Below are positions 1 through 8,754 of a stretch of DNA of 64,000 bases, piece by piece; position 1 is the stretch's first letter; each line of letters starts with the position of its first letter. This stretch comes from Flavobacterium flavigenum (lineage in GTDB: Bacteria; Bacteroidota; Bacteroidia; Flavobacteriales; Flavobacteriaceae). Position numbers and translations under genes: made by a program. The DNA lies in contig NZ_CP114285.2 of NCBI RefSeq assembly GCF_027111255.2, forward strand, positions 3,720,001-3,784,000. Reading direction: 5' to 3'. The notes under the pieces were generated by a model. It had not been told where the DNA came from. It searched no databases and saw only the letters and a list, made by a program, of their open reading frames with translations.

Positions 1-2366
1 TGACCTAAGTAATTAAAGACTAACGCGCCTTTTTCAAAGGCATCAAAAAGATCTGTTTTTGCTTTTGGGTATCTTGAGCCTCCTGCCGATGCCTCTTGCG
101 TATAAGAATCCATAAGGATTTTTTCAACATTTAAGAATGGTTTTTCAGTGGCAATTTTATCAGCCAAAGTGTTTTGACGTGACTGCAGTGTAGTATCAGA
201 AGCTTTGTCAGAATCGTCACTAATTAAAACGACATTGTTTCGCCAGTTTCCGTAAGATTTAATATTGTGATATTCTATCACTTTATTAACCATTTCTTCT
301 GCCTGTGCATGGTCTGCAACTAGCATCCTGCCGGTTGCAATATCTATTCCTCCATAAAAAGAAGTTATGTTTCCTTCATTATCATCCATTAATCCGTAAA
401 AATCATCAGATGCAAAACAAGATTCTCCAATTGTGTTACTATTTAAAGAATGATATATTGGTACAATATTGGTATTGTTGGAAATGCGATTTTTATAATC
501 AAATGAAGCATCACCAAACAGGTTTACGTACTTTACCTTTTTATTAGATGAAGAAGCATTTTGGTATACATACCTGATGCAATTCCTGATTGCTGCTATG
601 TCTTGTTTTCCTGAAGAGAACTCCTCATAGATATTTTCAAGGATGACAACTTTTACATTTAAACTTGAATAAGACCTGTGGAAGGTTGCCAGTTTTTCAG
701 CTTGTGAAAGAAAAGACTTTGGAGTAATAATTAAATAATCAATATCCTGAAAATTATTTTGGGCATTTTTAAAAAGTGCCCCCTTTAAGTTTTGATTTGC
801 AATTTTAGACTGGGTTTCTTTTAAAGGACTGTAGTAATCGGATGGGTCAACGGCAATATATTTTCGAATTTCACCTAGAGAAGCTTTGAAGCTTAAATTG
901 TTTAAATTGGTGTTTTCAATTTTCGATACATTATATAGGTCTGTAATATCCCAAATTTGTGAAATGCCTGAAGCGTTCGAAATATTATAATTAACAATAC
1001 CGGTTGTTGAGCCAGCCTGATCATATTGAAACTGGAATTGCTTGCTGTAGCCAGTTAGTTTTCTTTTTGCTGTTAAGTTAATATAATCAAGGTACCCTTT
1101 AGAACCTGGTACTCCGTTGTTGTTATAAATGAGTTTTATTTTTACGTTTTCAGATCCTGTAAAAGTAGTATTAGCAGGCAGGTTTCCTGTGTAAAATTTC
1201 TCATCAGAACTATTGTTAATTTGGCTAAAAAATAGGTTTCCAATATTTTGTCCGTTGCCAGAAACGTTAAATGAAGTGCTGGTGAATGCTGCAGCCGCTG
1301 CGACAATTTCTATTTTTATTGGTGAACCGGACTCAAAATTTGGAAAATTAAACTCAAACTCCTGTTCGTTTTTGATTTCAAAAGATTCTCCAAACCATTG
1401 ACGTCCCGTATGTGCAATATTAATTAAGTCTACTTCATGAAACTGATGGTCGTCGAAGGTAGTTAATTCTAAAGTGCTGTTTCCGGAAGGCTGTATTATA
1501 TTAGGAATCCTTTTTCCATCGCTTCCCTGTGCAGTAATATAATAATATGACCTGTTGGCGTATAAGTTAATATTGGTTTTGCTTTCTGAACTCCAATTGT
1601 TGATTCCCTCAGCGTAAAAAAGAATATAGTCTTCATTATTGAAAGTCCCGTCATTTTCACCAATGACCTCAATCGCATTTTCCGTTAAATCTTCAGGATA
1701 ATAACTGTTGTTAGATAATGGAAGCATTCTTCCTCCGTTTCCGTAGATTTTTATTTTTCGCGGATCACTTTTGCTTACATCAAAACCCAGGCTTTGTAAA
1801 AAAGACCTTGAGATTTTATATACACCTGATTTTTCTACATAAAAGCGGTACCAGTCTCCGGAGGATAAAACCGAATTTGAAATAACATTTGATTTCAAAG
1901 TAGAAGTAGAGCTACTGTTTTTTGATGAATTGCTGTTTATTGAATAAGAAAATGATCTGATTCTTTTAAAACTGCTTCCTTCCGATACAATTGGAGACAA
2001 AGAGATAAAACCTTGTTTTTGATCTCTTGAAATGGTTATTTGAAGTGTTTCGTTAGGTTGTTTGGATATGTTTGCTAATGATAAATCGCCTAAATCATCA
2101 GCCGAAACAGTTTCATAAATAACATTCGTAATCTGAACTTCATTGCCGCTTGAATAATCCGAATATTTTGGACTAAACAATAATGTTATGGTTTTTTTTG
2201 TAATGTCAAATCGGAAATTATCACCTGTAAAGTAAGGTATATTTACTTTTAATTCACCAAAACTCATTTCTTTTTTATTTTGCCAATCTATCGTGAGGCT
2301 CCCATTTTTCTGGGAAAAAAGCAAAAAAGGTACAAGAAAAAGATATAAAAAAATGGCTTGTTTCAT
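1..2366 (-). CDS. porU: Type IX secretion system sortase PorU (C25 cysteine peptidase), 3' end beyond window
   Basis: PorU is the gingipain-like cell-surface protease that cuts the C-terminal sorting domain from type IX secretion cargo. The gene reads leftwards from ATG at 2366 and leaves the window; 788 codons are visible. The translation begins with a signal peptide (MKQAIFLYLFLVPFLLFSQ), continues through a long beta-rich region, and near the edge shows the C25 peptidase segments NLFGDASFDYK, GGIDIATGRM and FNYLGHG. The His of the last motif, which is catalytic in C25 enzymes, is the codon cut by the window edge; the catalytic Cys lies outside. It is divergent from gldJ, and porU and gldJ are also neighbours in F. 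johnsoniae. The family is clear; the missing third cannot be judged. Confidence 0.93.
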   Translation of the reverse strand, partial: MKQAIFLYLFLVPFLLFSQKNGSLTIDWQNKKEMSFGELKVNIPYFTGDNFRFDITKKTITLLFSPKYSDYSSGNEVQITNVIYETVSADDLGDLSLANISKQPNETLQITISRDQKQGFISLSPIVSEGSSFKRIRSFSYSINSNSSKNSSSTSTLKSNVISNSVLSSGDWYRFYVEKSGVYKISRSFLQSLGFDVSKSDPRKIKIYGNGGRMLPLSNNSYYPEDLTENAIEVIGENDGTFNNEDYILFYAEGINNWSSESKTNINLYANRSYYYITAQGSDGKRIPNIIQPSGNSTLELTTFDDHQFHEVDLINIAHTGRQWFGESFEIKNEQEFEFNFPNFESGSPIKIEIVAAAAAFTSTSFNVSGNGQNIGNLFFSQINNSSDEKFYTGNLPANTTFTGSENVKIKLIYNNNGVPGSKGYLDYINLTAKRKLTGYSKQFQFQYDQAGSTTGIVNYNISNASGISQIWDITDLYNVSKIENTNLNNLSFKASLGEIRKYIAVDPSDYYSPLKETQSKIANQNLKGALFKNAQNNFQDIDYLIITPKSFLSQAEKLATFHRSYSSLNVKVVILENIYEEFSSGKQDIAAIRNCIRYVYQNASSSNKKVKYVNLFGDASFDYKNRISNNTNIVPIYHSLNSNTIGESCFASDDFYGLMDDNEGNITSFYGGIDIATGRMLVADHAQAEEMVNKVIEYHNIKSYGNWRNNVVLISDDSDKASDTTLQSRQNTLADKIATEKPFLNVEKILMDSYTQEASAGGSRYPKAKTDLFDAFEKGALVFNYLG

Positions 2367-2448
2367 AGTGAAAGAAAACGAAATTAATTTAAAAATATTT
2401 TAATAAGTAAAAATATAGTATTTAATGTAATAGTAATAATAAAAAGTA

Positions 2449-2456
2449 TATTTTTG
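2449..2456 (+). promoter_or_regulatory. Candidate -7 element upstream of gldJ
   Basis: TATTTTTG fits the Bacteroidota -7 consensus TAnnTTTG and lies in the 207-bp gap between the divergent porU and gldJ genes. It would give a leader of about 115 nt. A second, weaker candidate (TATATTG) lies near 2542-2548, closer to the start codon. This is assigned from the motif only. Confidence 0.4.
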
Positions 2457-2573
2457 CGTTTCGAAACTATAGGTTATTTTCTGGTAAAAAACAGCTAAAT
2501 AAAATTATTAGAACAGATGTTGCTAATTAAATGTTAATTATTATATTGCAGCACCTAAATTTATCACCTAAGA

Positions 2574-4268
2574 ATGAGTATGAAAGTAAACAAAATTGTA
2601 GCCTTGCAAGTAATGATGTCAATAGTATTGATGTTGGGCACGGCTAGTTGTAGCAAAAAATCAAGTTCTAGCCGCGGTTCAAGAGCAACAGGTTGGGATG
2701 TTGATAGTCAGAACGGAACAGCTGCTAGAAATGCAGGAAAAAAACAACAGGCAGGTCCTGGATTAGTTTTCGTTGAAGGAGGTACATTTACTATGGGTAA
2801 AGTACAGGATGATGTTATGCACGATTGGAATAACACACCAACTCAACAACACGTTCAGTCATTTTACATGGATGAAACGGAAGTTACGAATGGTATGTAT
2901 TTAGAATACCTTGAATGGCTTAAAAAAGTTTTCCCACCTACAGAAGAAAGTTACAAAAACATCTACGCCGGTGCATCTCCTGATACTTTAGTTTGGAGAA
3001 ATCGTTTAGGATACAACGAAACGATGACAAATAACTATTTAAGACATCCTGCCTATGCTGACTATCCTGTAGTTGGTGTTAATTGGATTCAGGCAGTTGA
3101 ATTTAGCAAATGGAGAACAGACCGTGTTAACGAAGCTGTTTTAGAAAAAGAAAGATATATTAAAAGAGGTGCTAAAACACAAGATGTTAGTGCTGAAAGT
3201 TTGTTCAATACTGAAGCATATCTTGCATCCCCATCTACTTCTTATGGAGGTAGTGAAGAGATTGTTTTAAAGAAAAGCCCAAATGGCAGAAGACCTAAAA
3301 AAGGTAAAGATGGTACTGTAGAAGAGCAGAAAAATGTTTATGCACAGCGTTCTTCAGGTATTATTTTGCCTGAATACAGACTTCCAACAGAAGCTGAATG
3401 GGAATATGCAGCTGCAGCTGATGTTGGACAGAGAGAATACAACATCTATAAAGGTCAAAAGAAATACCCTTGGTCTGGAGATTATACTCGTTCTGCGAAA
3501 CGTAAAAACAGAGGTGATCAATTGGCTAACTTTAAGCAAGGTAATGGTGATTATGGCGGAATTGCTGGATGGTCTGATGATGGTGCAGATATTACAAATA
3601 AGATAAAAAGCTATCCTGCTAATGATTTTGGATTATACGATATGGCAGGTAACGTAGCAGAATGGGTTGCTGACGTGTACAGACCAATAATCGATAACGA
3701 AGCAAATGATTTTAACTATTACAGAGGAAATCAATATGCTAAAAATAAAATTGGTAAAGACGGTAAATTAGAAATTATTACAAAAGATAATATCAAATAT
3801 ACCACTTTAAGTAATGGTAAATTAGTTGCTACAAATTTACCTGGAGAAATAGCTCAGGTTCCGGTTGATGAAAATGAAACGTATTTGAGACAGAATTTTA
3901 GCAAAAGTGATAACATAAATTATAGAGATGGAGATAAACAATCTTCAAGATACTATGATTTTGGAGACTCTGAATCAGCTGATGATGCTAAAAAAGAAAC
4001 AATGTATAATTCTCCAGTACATAATGTTACAACAGATAGTTTAGGTAACATGGTAAGAAAATACGATAACTCAAGCAAAAGAACAACTTTAATAAACGAT
4101 AATGCAAGAGTTTATAAAGGGGGTTCATGGAGAGACAGAGCTTACTGGTTAGATCCTGCACAAAGAAGATATTTTCCTCAGGATATGGCTACTGACTACA
4201 TCGGTTTTAGATGTGCGATGTCTAGAGTAGGTGCTAAAACTGAAAGAAGAAAATCACCAAGGAATTAA
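2574..4268 (+). CDS. gldJ: Gliding motility lipoprotein GldJ
   Basis: GldJ is an outer-membrane lipoprotein needed for gliding and type IX secretion in Flavobacterium; it forms part of the GldJ/GldK ring assembly. The 564-aa product has a lipoprotein signal with lipobox ending at Cys26 (LGTASC). A formylglycine-generating-enzyme/sulfatase-modifying fold follows from about residue 65 to the end, with FVEGGTFTMG, YRLPTEAEWEYAA, DMAGNVAEWVADVY and the C-terminal GGSWRD...GFRCAMS. The enzymatic role of this fold is thought to be lost in GldJ/GldK. ATG at 2574 is used; a second in-frame ATG lies two codons on and changes little. Its neighbours porU and murF match the order known from F. johnsoniae. 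Confidence 0.96.
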   Translation: MSMKVNKIVALQVMMSIVLMLGTASCSKKSSSSRGSRATGWDVDSQNGTAARNAGKKQQAGPGLVFVEGGTFTMGKVQDDVMHDWNNTPTQQHVQSFYMDETEVTNGMYLEYLEWLKKVFPPTEESYKNIYAGASPDTLVWRNRLGYNETMTNNYLRHPAYADYPVVGVNWIQAVEFSKWRTDRVNEAVLEKERYIKRGAKTQDVSAESLFNTEAYLASPSTSYGGSEEIVLKKSPNGRRPKKGKDGTVEEQKNVYAQRSSGIILPEYRLPTEAEWEYAAAADVGQREYNIYKGQKKYPWSGDYTRSAKRKNRGDQLANFKQGNGDYGGIAGWSDDGADITNKIKSYPANDFGLYDMAGNVAEWVADVYRPIIDNEANDFNYYRGNQYAKNKIGKDGKLEIITKDNIKYTTLSNGKLVATNLPGEIAQVPVDENETYLRQNFSKSDNINYRDGDKQSSRYYDFGDSESADDAKKETMYNSPVHNVTTDSLGNMVRKYDNSSKRTTLINDNARVYKGGSWRDRAYWLDPAQRRYFPQDMATDYIGFRCAMSRVGAKTERRKSPRN

Positions 4269-4289
4269 ATTTTAAAAATTCCAATAAAA

Positions 4290-4337
4290 AAAATCCAAAT
4301 TCCAAAACTGACTTCAGTAAGGGATTTGGATTTTTTT
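4290..4337 (+). terminator. Intrinsic terminator after gldJ
   Basis: The arms AAATCCAAATTCC (4291-4303) and GGATTTGGATTT (4322-4333) pair with one bulge and run into a T tract. It sits 20 bp after the gldJ stop and before murF, so murF is probably transcribed separately. Confidence 0.7.
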
Positions 4338-4381
4338 ATTGTTTTTTTTCTATTTTTATAATATAAATAAATGCTTATAAA

Positions 4382-5668
4382 ATGAATATTAAAGAAATTC
4401 ATAACTTATTTTTAAAATGTAAATCTCTTTCAATTGATACGCGCAAAATTGAAAAAGACTCGATGTTTTTTGCTATCAAGGGAGAAAATTTTGATGCTAA
4501 TACTTTTGCTCAGGAAGCTTTAGAACGAGGGGCTTTATTTGTAATAATTGATAATCCGTCTTATTTAATTGACGAAAGAACAATTCTGGTAAAAAATAGT
4601 TTAGAAACATTACAGGAGTTGGCAAAATTTCACAGACAATATTTAAAAATTCCGATTGTTGCATTAACCGGGAGCAATGGTAAAACAACAACAAAAGAAC
4701 TAATAAATGTTGTTTTGGCACAGAAATATAAAACTATGGCAACTGTTGGGAACTTAAATAACCATATTGGTGTTCCGTTAACATTATTGTCTTTTGGCAG
4801 AGAAACCGAAATTGGAATTGTAGAAATGGGTGCTAATCATAAAAAGGAAATTGAGTTTTTATGTTCAATAGCCCAGCCTGATTATGGCTATATTACAAAT
4901 TTTGGTAAAGCGCATTTAGAAGGTTTTGGAGGTGTCGAAGGTGTAATTGAAGGAAAAAGCGAGATGTATAAATACTTGCTTGAAAACGATAAATTGGCCT
5001 TTGTTAATTTAGATGACGCTATTCAGATTGAAAAATCTAAAAAAATTAAATCTTTTACATTTGGATTAAATAATAGTCATGCTGATATTAATATTCTCTC
5101 AATAGAAGCAAATCCGTTTGTTTTGATTCATTATGATGATTTTTTTGTAAAATCTAATTTGATCGGTCTTTATAATGCCAACAATATTAATGCTGCCGTT
5201 GCTATTGGAAAACATTTCAAAGTTGAAAAAAATGATATTAAATCAGCAATTGAAAACTATACTCCAACCAATAATAGATCTCAGTTATTAAAAAAGGAAT
5301 CATTTGAAATTATTCTGGATGCGTATAATGCTAACCCAAGCAGTATGGCTGTAGCAATAACTAATTTTTTACAATTAGATAATCCTGATAAAATAATGGT
5401 TTTAGGTGACATGTTTGAGCTTGGAAGTGAAAGCATGCAAGAGCATAAAATTATTGTTGATTCTTTAGCAAAGCAACAGAAATCTATTTGTTATTTGATT
5501 GGAAAATCGTTTTATGAAAATCGTATTTCTAAAGAAAATCTTCATTTTTTTGAAACCTTTGATAATTTTTCTGAATATTTAAAAATTAATAAACCCAAAG
5601 AATCAAGTATTATCCTGATTAAGGGATCACGTGGTATGGCATTAGAAAGAACTTTGGAATTTCTATAA
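4382..5668 (+). CDS. murF: UDP-N-acetylmuramoyl-tripeptide--D-alanyl-D-alanine ligase MurF
   Basis: MurF adds D-Ala-D-Ala to UDP-MurNAc-tripeptide, the last cytoplasmic step of the peptidoglycan precursor, using ATP. The 428-aa product has the three Mur-ligase domains: an N-terminal substrate domain (SIDTRKIEKDSMFFAIKGENFD), a central ATPase with P-loop GSNGKTTT at 97-104 and EMGANHKKEIEFL, and a C-terminal domain with LDAYNANPSSM and the end motif KGSRGMALE. The length is normal for the Bacteroidota form. The gene stands outside a dcw cluster, directly after gldJ, as in related genomes. Confidence 0.95.
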   Translation: MNIKEIHNLFLKCKSLSIDTRKIEKDSMFFAIKGENFDANTFAQEALERGALFVIIDNPSYLIDERTILVKNSLETLQELAKFHRQYLKIPIVALTGSNGKTTTKELINVVLAQKYKTMATVGNLNNHIGVPLTLLSFGRETEIGIVEMGANHKKEIEFLCSIAQPDYGYITNFGKAHLEGFGGVEGVIEGKSEMYKYLLENDKLAFVNLDDAIQIEKSKKIKSFTFGLNNSHADINILSIEANPFVLIHYDDFFVKSNLIGLYNANNINAAVAIGKHFKVEKNDIKSAIENYTPTNNRSQLLKKESFEIILDAYNANPSSMAVAITNFLQLDNPDKIMVLGDMFELGSESMQEHKIIVDSLAKQQKSICYLIGKSFYENRISKENLHFFETFDNFSEYLKINKPKESSIILIKGSRGMALERTLEFL

Positions 5669-5724
5669 TATTTGGGCTTTTAATGATTCTATTAAGACCT
5701 TTAATTTGAATTTAAACTAGAATT

Positions 5725-6044
5725 ATGGTCTTAATTGAAACATTTAGAAAATTAGCTTTATCTCTTCATGATGTTGCAGAAGAGCCTCATTTTGAAAAAA
5801 AATCTTTTCGTATAAACAAAAAAATAGTTGCGACTTTTGATGAAAAGAACAATACGGCTGTTTTAAAATTAAATGAAATTGATCAATCCGTTTTTGTGCA
5901 TCAAGTGAAATTATTTTTTATCCAGTTCCGAATAAATGGGGAAAGCAAGGATGGACAATTGTAGAACTTTCAAAGGTAAGACCTGAAATGTTTGAAGGTG
6001 CTTTAATACGTTCGTATGAAAATGTCGCTTCAAAAAAGAAATAA
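5725..6044 (+). pseudogene. MmcQ/YjbR (DUF419) family protein, single frameshift
   Basis: The first frame from ATG 5725 encodes an MmcQ/YjbR-like start (MVLIETFRKLALSLHDVAEE, then FEKKSFRINKKIVATFDEKN and LNEIDQSVF) but then loses similarity. The family sequence resumes in the next frame as CASSEIIFYPVPNKWGKQGW, WTIVELSKVRPEMFEGAL and a stop at 6044. Adding one T to the T5 run at 5891-5895 joins both halves into a protein of about 106 aa, the usual family length. The break is therefore a one-base loss in a homopolymer, either a real mutation or a sequencing error. Family members are small proteins with a CyaY-like fold and no firmly known function. The gene ends 4 bp from the convergent alkB. 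Confidence 0.85.
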
Positions 6045-6048
6045 CAAT

Positions 6049-6657
6049 CTATCTCACAATAGTTCTGAAAGTCAAATTTACTCTAGGTTTTTGTGTTGTT
6101 TTTGTTGGAGGAAGACGATGTAACCAATGCGTTTGAGTTTCATCTTTCATAACCAATAAACTTCCGTGTTCCAAAATCATAGAAACCGTTTCTTTTGTCT
6201 CTTTATGTTTGAAAGCAAATTTGCGTTCGGCACCAAAACTTACTGATCCAATTGCTCCATTTTTCTTCAAATCTTTTTCGGCATCGCTGTGCCACGCCAT
6301 TCCTTCTTCGCCTGAATGATATAAATTCAGCAGGCAAGAATTAAAAGTTTCACCTGTTTTTTTTTCAATGATTTTCTTTAATTCTAAAAGTTCTGGCGTC
6401 CAGGGCAATGCTTTTTTGGTTGTATTCGAATATGTGTATTCAAATTCCTGATCGCCGTACCAGGCTACTTTTCGTTTGGTTAAAATTAATTTCCCAAAGA
6501 TGATGGCTTTGTCATTTTTCCATTCGATTGTATTCAATAAAATATCACGGTAGAAATCGGCTTCTTGTCTGGAGAAGCATTTTCCATAATAATTCACCGT
6601 TCCTTCTTTTGGAAGCAGATTAGTGGTTTCGTTTATTTCAGGATTAAATAAGTCCAT
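6049..6657 (-). CDS. alkB: Alpha-ketoglutarate-dependent dioxygenase AlkB family
   Basis: AlkB-type Fe(II)/2-oxoglutarate dioxygenases remove methyl groups from 1-methyladenine and 3-methylcytosine in DNA by oxidation. The 202-aa protein shows the iron ligands His123 and Asp125 (WHSDAEK) and a distal His180 (THWLHRLP). The oxoglutarate/substrate arginines lie in PRVNLTFRTI (Arg192, Arg198). The segment RVNLTFR resembles the ALKBH2/3 type. Its start overlaps the end of the Ada zinc-domain gene by 14 bp, so the two are translationally coupled. It is the last gene of the leftward alkylation-repair operon. Confidence 0.93.
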   Translation of the reverse strand: MDLFNPEINETTNLLPKEGTVNYYGKCFSRQEADFYRDILLNTIEWKNDKAIIFGKLILTKRKVAWYGDQEFEYTYSNTTKKALPWTPELLELKKIIEKKTGETFNSCLLNLYHSGEEGMAWHSDAEKDLKKNGAIGSVSFGAERKFAFKHKETKETVSMILEHGSLLVMKDETQTHWLHRLPPTKTTQKPRVNLTFRTIVR

Positions 6658-6889
6658 TTTTCCATTTTTGATATTCCAATTTCATACAATGTCCGCAAGG
6701 TCTGAAACCATTTTCTCTGGCTTCATTTTCAGATAAAAAGAAAACACGATTTTCACGTTTCATCCTTTTTCCGGAAGAGCATTTTAGAGTCCCGTAGATT
6801 TTTAGTTTTTGGTTGCCACCGAAGCAAATTTCGTCTTTTTTAATCTTATTCCGAAGATCGGAATCGGAAATTTTGTTGTGTTGAAGCAT
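6644..6889 (-). CDS. Stand-alone Ada metal-binding domain protein
   Basis: This 81-aa protein corresponds to the N-terminal zinc domain of Ada without the rest. It has GNQKLKIYGTLKCSSGKR, ENRVFF and GFRPCGHC, giving cysteines at 22, 37, 65 and 68. Aligned by eye to E. coli Ada (IYCRPSC...RPCKRC), Cys37 matches Cys42 and Cys65/68 match Cys69/72. The methyl-acceptor position Cys38 is Gly33 here, and an extra cysteine, Cys22, lies 11 residues upstream. It may therefore bind zinc through Cys22 and not act as the usual phosphotriester methyl acceptor, or Cys22 may do both. It lies between the dioxygenase gene and alkB in one operon. The role is inferred from domain and context. Confidence 0.85.
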   Translation of the reverse strand: MLQHNKISDSDLRNKIKKDEICFGGNQKLKIYGTLKCSSGKRMKRENRVFFLSENEARENGFRPCGHCMKLEYQKWKNGLI

Positions 6890-6908
6890 ATTGTTGTGTG
6901 TTGTTTTC

Positions 6909-6978
6909 TGCCACGAATTCCACGAATTAAAATAATTCTATCCACATTAATTTTAGAAATAATTTGTGAATTCGTGGC
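6909..6978. repeat. Imperfect long inverted repeat between operon genes
   Basis: The arms GCCACGAATTCCACGAATT (6910-6928) and AATTTGTGAATTCGTGGC (6961-6978) are complementary apart from a one-base bulge and a mismatch. The inner stretch AAAATAATTCTA / TAGAAATAATTT extends the pairing, so nearly all 70 bp can fold into one hairpin. It lies within the 101-bp gap between the dioxygenase gene and the Ada zinc-domain gene, where it could affect mRNA processing or partial termination. From memory, similar gccacgaattc hairpins occur in other Flavobacterium intergenic regions; this is not verified. Confidence 0.8.
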
Positions 6979-6990
6979 GAAAAAAAATAT

Positions 6991-7704
6991 TTACGATAAA
7001 GCATCATGAAAAATAATTCCAAGTGTGTATCGCTCCCCCGAATGAATTTCACTCACACCATGTTTAATATTCACACGATAATAGCCTTTTGTGCCTTTTA
7101 CAGGCCTGAAATTGGTTGTGAAAACCAATATATCTCCTTTTTTAGGTTTTAAAACAATGGCTTTCGATTGTGCTCTTGGCGTTTGTTGCGTTAAAATAAA
7201 TTCTCCTCCTGTAAATTCTTCATCAGGCTCATTTAAAAAAAGTACAATTTGAATTGGAAAATAAACATCTCCATACAAATCTTGATGCAAAGTATTGAAT
7301 CCGCCTTTGCCATATTTTAAAATTAAAGCTGTTGCTTTCAGTTGGTTATTATCATGGCATTGTTTTAGTAACTCTGTGTGAGTTTTTGGAAAAACAGTAT
7401 CTATATTCAAAGCTTTCATCCATGTATTGGCAATTGGGACCAGTTTTGGATAAATCGAAAAACGAAGATTCTGAATTAAATCAGGCAATGGATAATTGTA
7501 ATATTTATATTCGCCCAGACCAAATCGATGACGTTCCATTACAACTGTTTTCCGATATAAATTTGGATTGTCATAATCGAATTTTAAATCTTCGCATTGT
7601 TCATTATTTAGGATATTAGGAATAATAGCAAAACCATTTTGGTGCATAGATTCGGTAATGTTTTCCCAATTTTGAGAAGCAATTTTTGATTGTATATTTT
7701 GCAT
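6991..7704 (-). CDS. 2OG-Fe(II) oxygenase, Oxygenase-NA (PF09859-like) family
   Basis: This 237-aa protein has the double-stranded beta-helix oxygenase signature: HQD at 140-142 (NTLHQDLYGD), distal His215 (NIKHGVS) and the 2-oxoglutarate-binding Arg225 (GERYTLGIIFHDA). The late GERYTLGIIFHDA segment and the alkylation-repair neighbours point to the Pfam Oxygenase-NA family, described as acting on damaged DNA. It lies 73 bp downstream of the Ada-like gene and 101 bp before the zinc-domain gene, with a hairpin in the second gap. A protein-hydroxylase role is the alternative. The fold is certain, the exact substrate inferred. Confidence 0.82.
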   Translation of the reverse strand: MQNIQSKIASQNWENITESMHQNGFAIIPNILNNEQCEDLKFDYDNPNLYRKTVVMERHRFGLGEYKYYNYPLPDLIQNLRFSIYPKLVPIANTWMKALNIDTVFPKTHTELLKQCHDNNQLKATALILKYGKGGFNTLHQDLYGDVYFPIQIVLFLNEPDEEFTGGEFILTQQTPRAQSKAIVLKPKKGDILVFTTNFRPVKGTKGYYRVNIKHGVSEIHSGERYTLGIIFHDALS

Positions 7705-7777
7705 GAGTAAGTTTTAAATATGTAAATTCACAATGATGATCAGTCATTGGAATTTGGAGTTTTATTTTTTTGAATTT

Positions 7778-8620
7778 TTAAAGATTTATCTGTGCGCCTT
7801 CCCAACCAATTATGGCTGTTTTTCGGGTATTTCCCCACATATAACCGCCAAATGTTCCAGAAGATTGAATAACGCGGTGACACGGAATCAAAAACGCAAC
7901 TGGATTACTTCCAATTGCTGTACCAACGGCGCGAGATGCATTTGGTTTTTGAATTTGATGTGCAATAGAACCATACGTACAAAGTTGTCCCATTGGGATT
8001 TTAAGTAAAGCTTCCCAAACTTTCAATTGAAAATCTGTTCCTTTTAAATGCAGTTTGATTTCATGTAATTTACTCCAGTCATTTTGGAAAATAAATAAGG
8101 CATTTTGTTGTGCTAAATCAAGTTTTTTTGAAAATTGAGCATTCGGGAATTTGTCTTTCAACGCTATAAATCCGTTCGTTTCATCTTCGGCGAAAGCCAT
8201 AAAACAAACACCTTTTTGAGTTGAAGCCACAATAATATTTCCAAACGGACTTTCGGCAAAACTGTAATTGATTTCCAGATTTTTTCCTCCGTTTTTATAT
8301 TCTGCCGGAGTCATTCCTTCAATATTTACAAATAAATCATGAAGTCGGCTAGTTCCCGAAAGTCCAGTTTCATAAGCAGTTTCAGAAACAGTTGCCTGAT
8401 TTTCTTTGAGTAACTTTTTGGCGTGTTCGATACTTGTATATTGTAAAAACTTTTTCGGACTTGTGCCTGCCCATTCACTAAAAAGCCGCTGAAAGTGAAA
8501 CGGACTCAAATGTACTTTTTCCGCGACTTCATCCAGATTGGGCTGATCTTTAAAATTAGCTTTAATATAATCTATAGCTTCGGCGATACGATTATAATTG
8601 ATGGTTTCCTGTGTGTTCAT
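7778..8620 (-). CDS. ada: Ada-like AraC regulator / O6-methylguanine-DNA methyltransferase fusion
   Basis: The 280-aa protein joins an AraC-type DNA-binding domain (about residues 10-110; VHLSPFHFQRLFSEWAG, GLSGTSRLHDLF) to an O6-alkylguanine-DNA alkyltransferase domain (about 120-275). The latter has KVWEALLKIPMGQ, SRAVGTAIGSNP and the active site IPCHRVIQ with acceptor Cys247. It repairs O6-methylguanine by transfer to Cys and presumably activates the operon it heads. Unlike E. coli Ada it has no N-terminal zinc domain; that domain is encoded separately two genes downstream (6644-6889). A near-consensus -7 (GATATTTG, about 8639-8646, reverse strand) precedes the start. Confidence 0.93.
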   Translation of the reverse strand: MNTQETINYNRIAEAIDYIKANFKDQPNLDEVAEKVHLSPFHFQRLFSEWAGTSPKKFLQYTSIEHAKKLLKENQATVSETAYETGLSGTSRLHDLFVNIEGMTPAEYKNGGKNLEINYSFAESPFGNIIVASTQKGVCFMAFAEDETNGFIALKDKFPNAQFSKKLDLAQQNALFIFQNDWSKLHEIKLHLKGTDFQLKVWEALLKIPMGQLCTYGSIAHQIQKPNASRAVGTAIGSNPVAFLIPCHRVIQSSGTFGGYMWGNTRKTAIIGWEGAQINL

Positions 8621-8754
8621 CTTCCTTCCATTTTATAATACAAATATCGATTGGTCTTAGAAGCTATAAAATCCGAAACTTGCTTTGTTTTTTAAACGTT
8701 AAGATTTGCAAAGTTCAAAAGTCTTTTCTGCTCGCAAACTCGCTAAGCCGCAAA

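Noticed and set aside
305..547. 80-aa open frame on the + strand
   Set aside because: It lies antisense inside porU, which is well supported by its family sequence; the frame has no recognisable domain.
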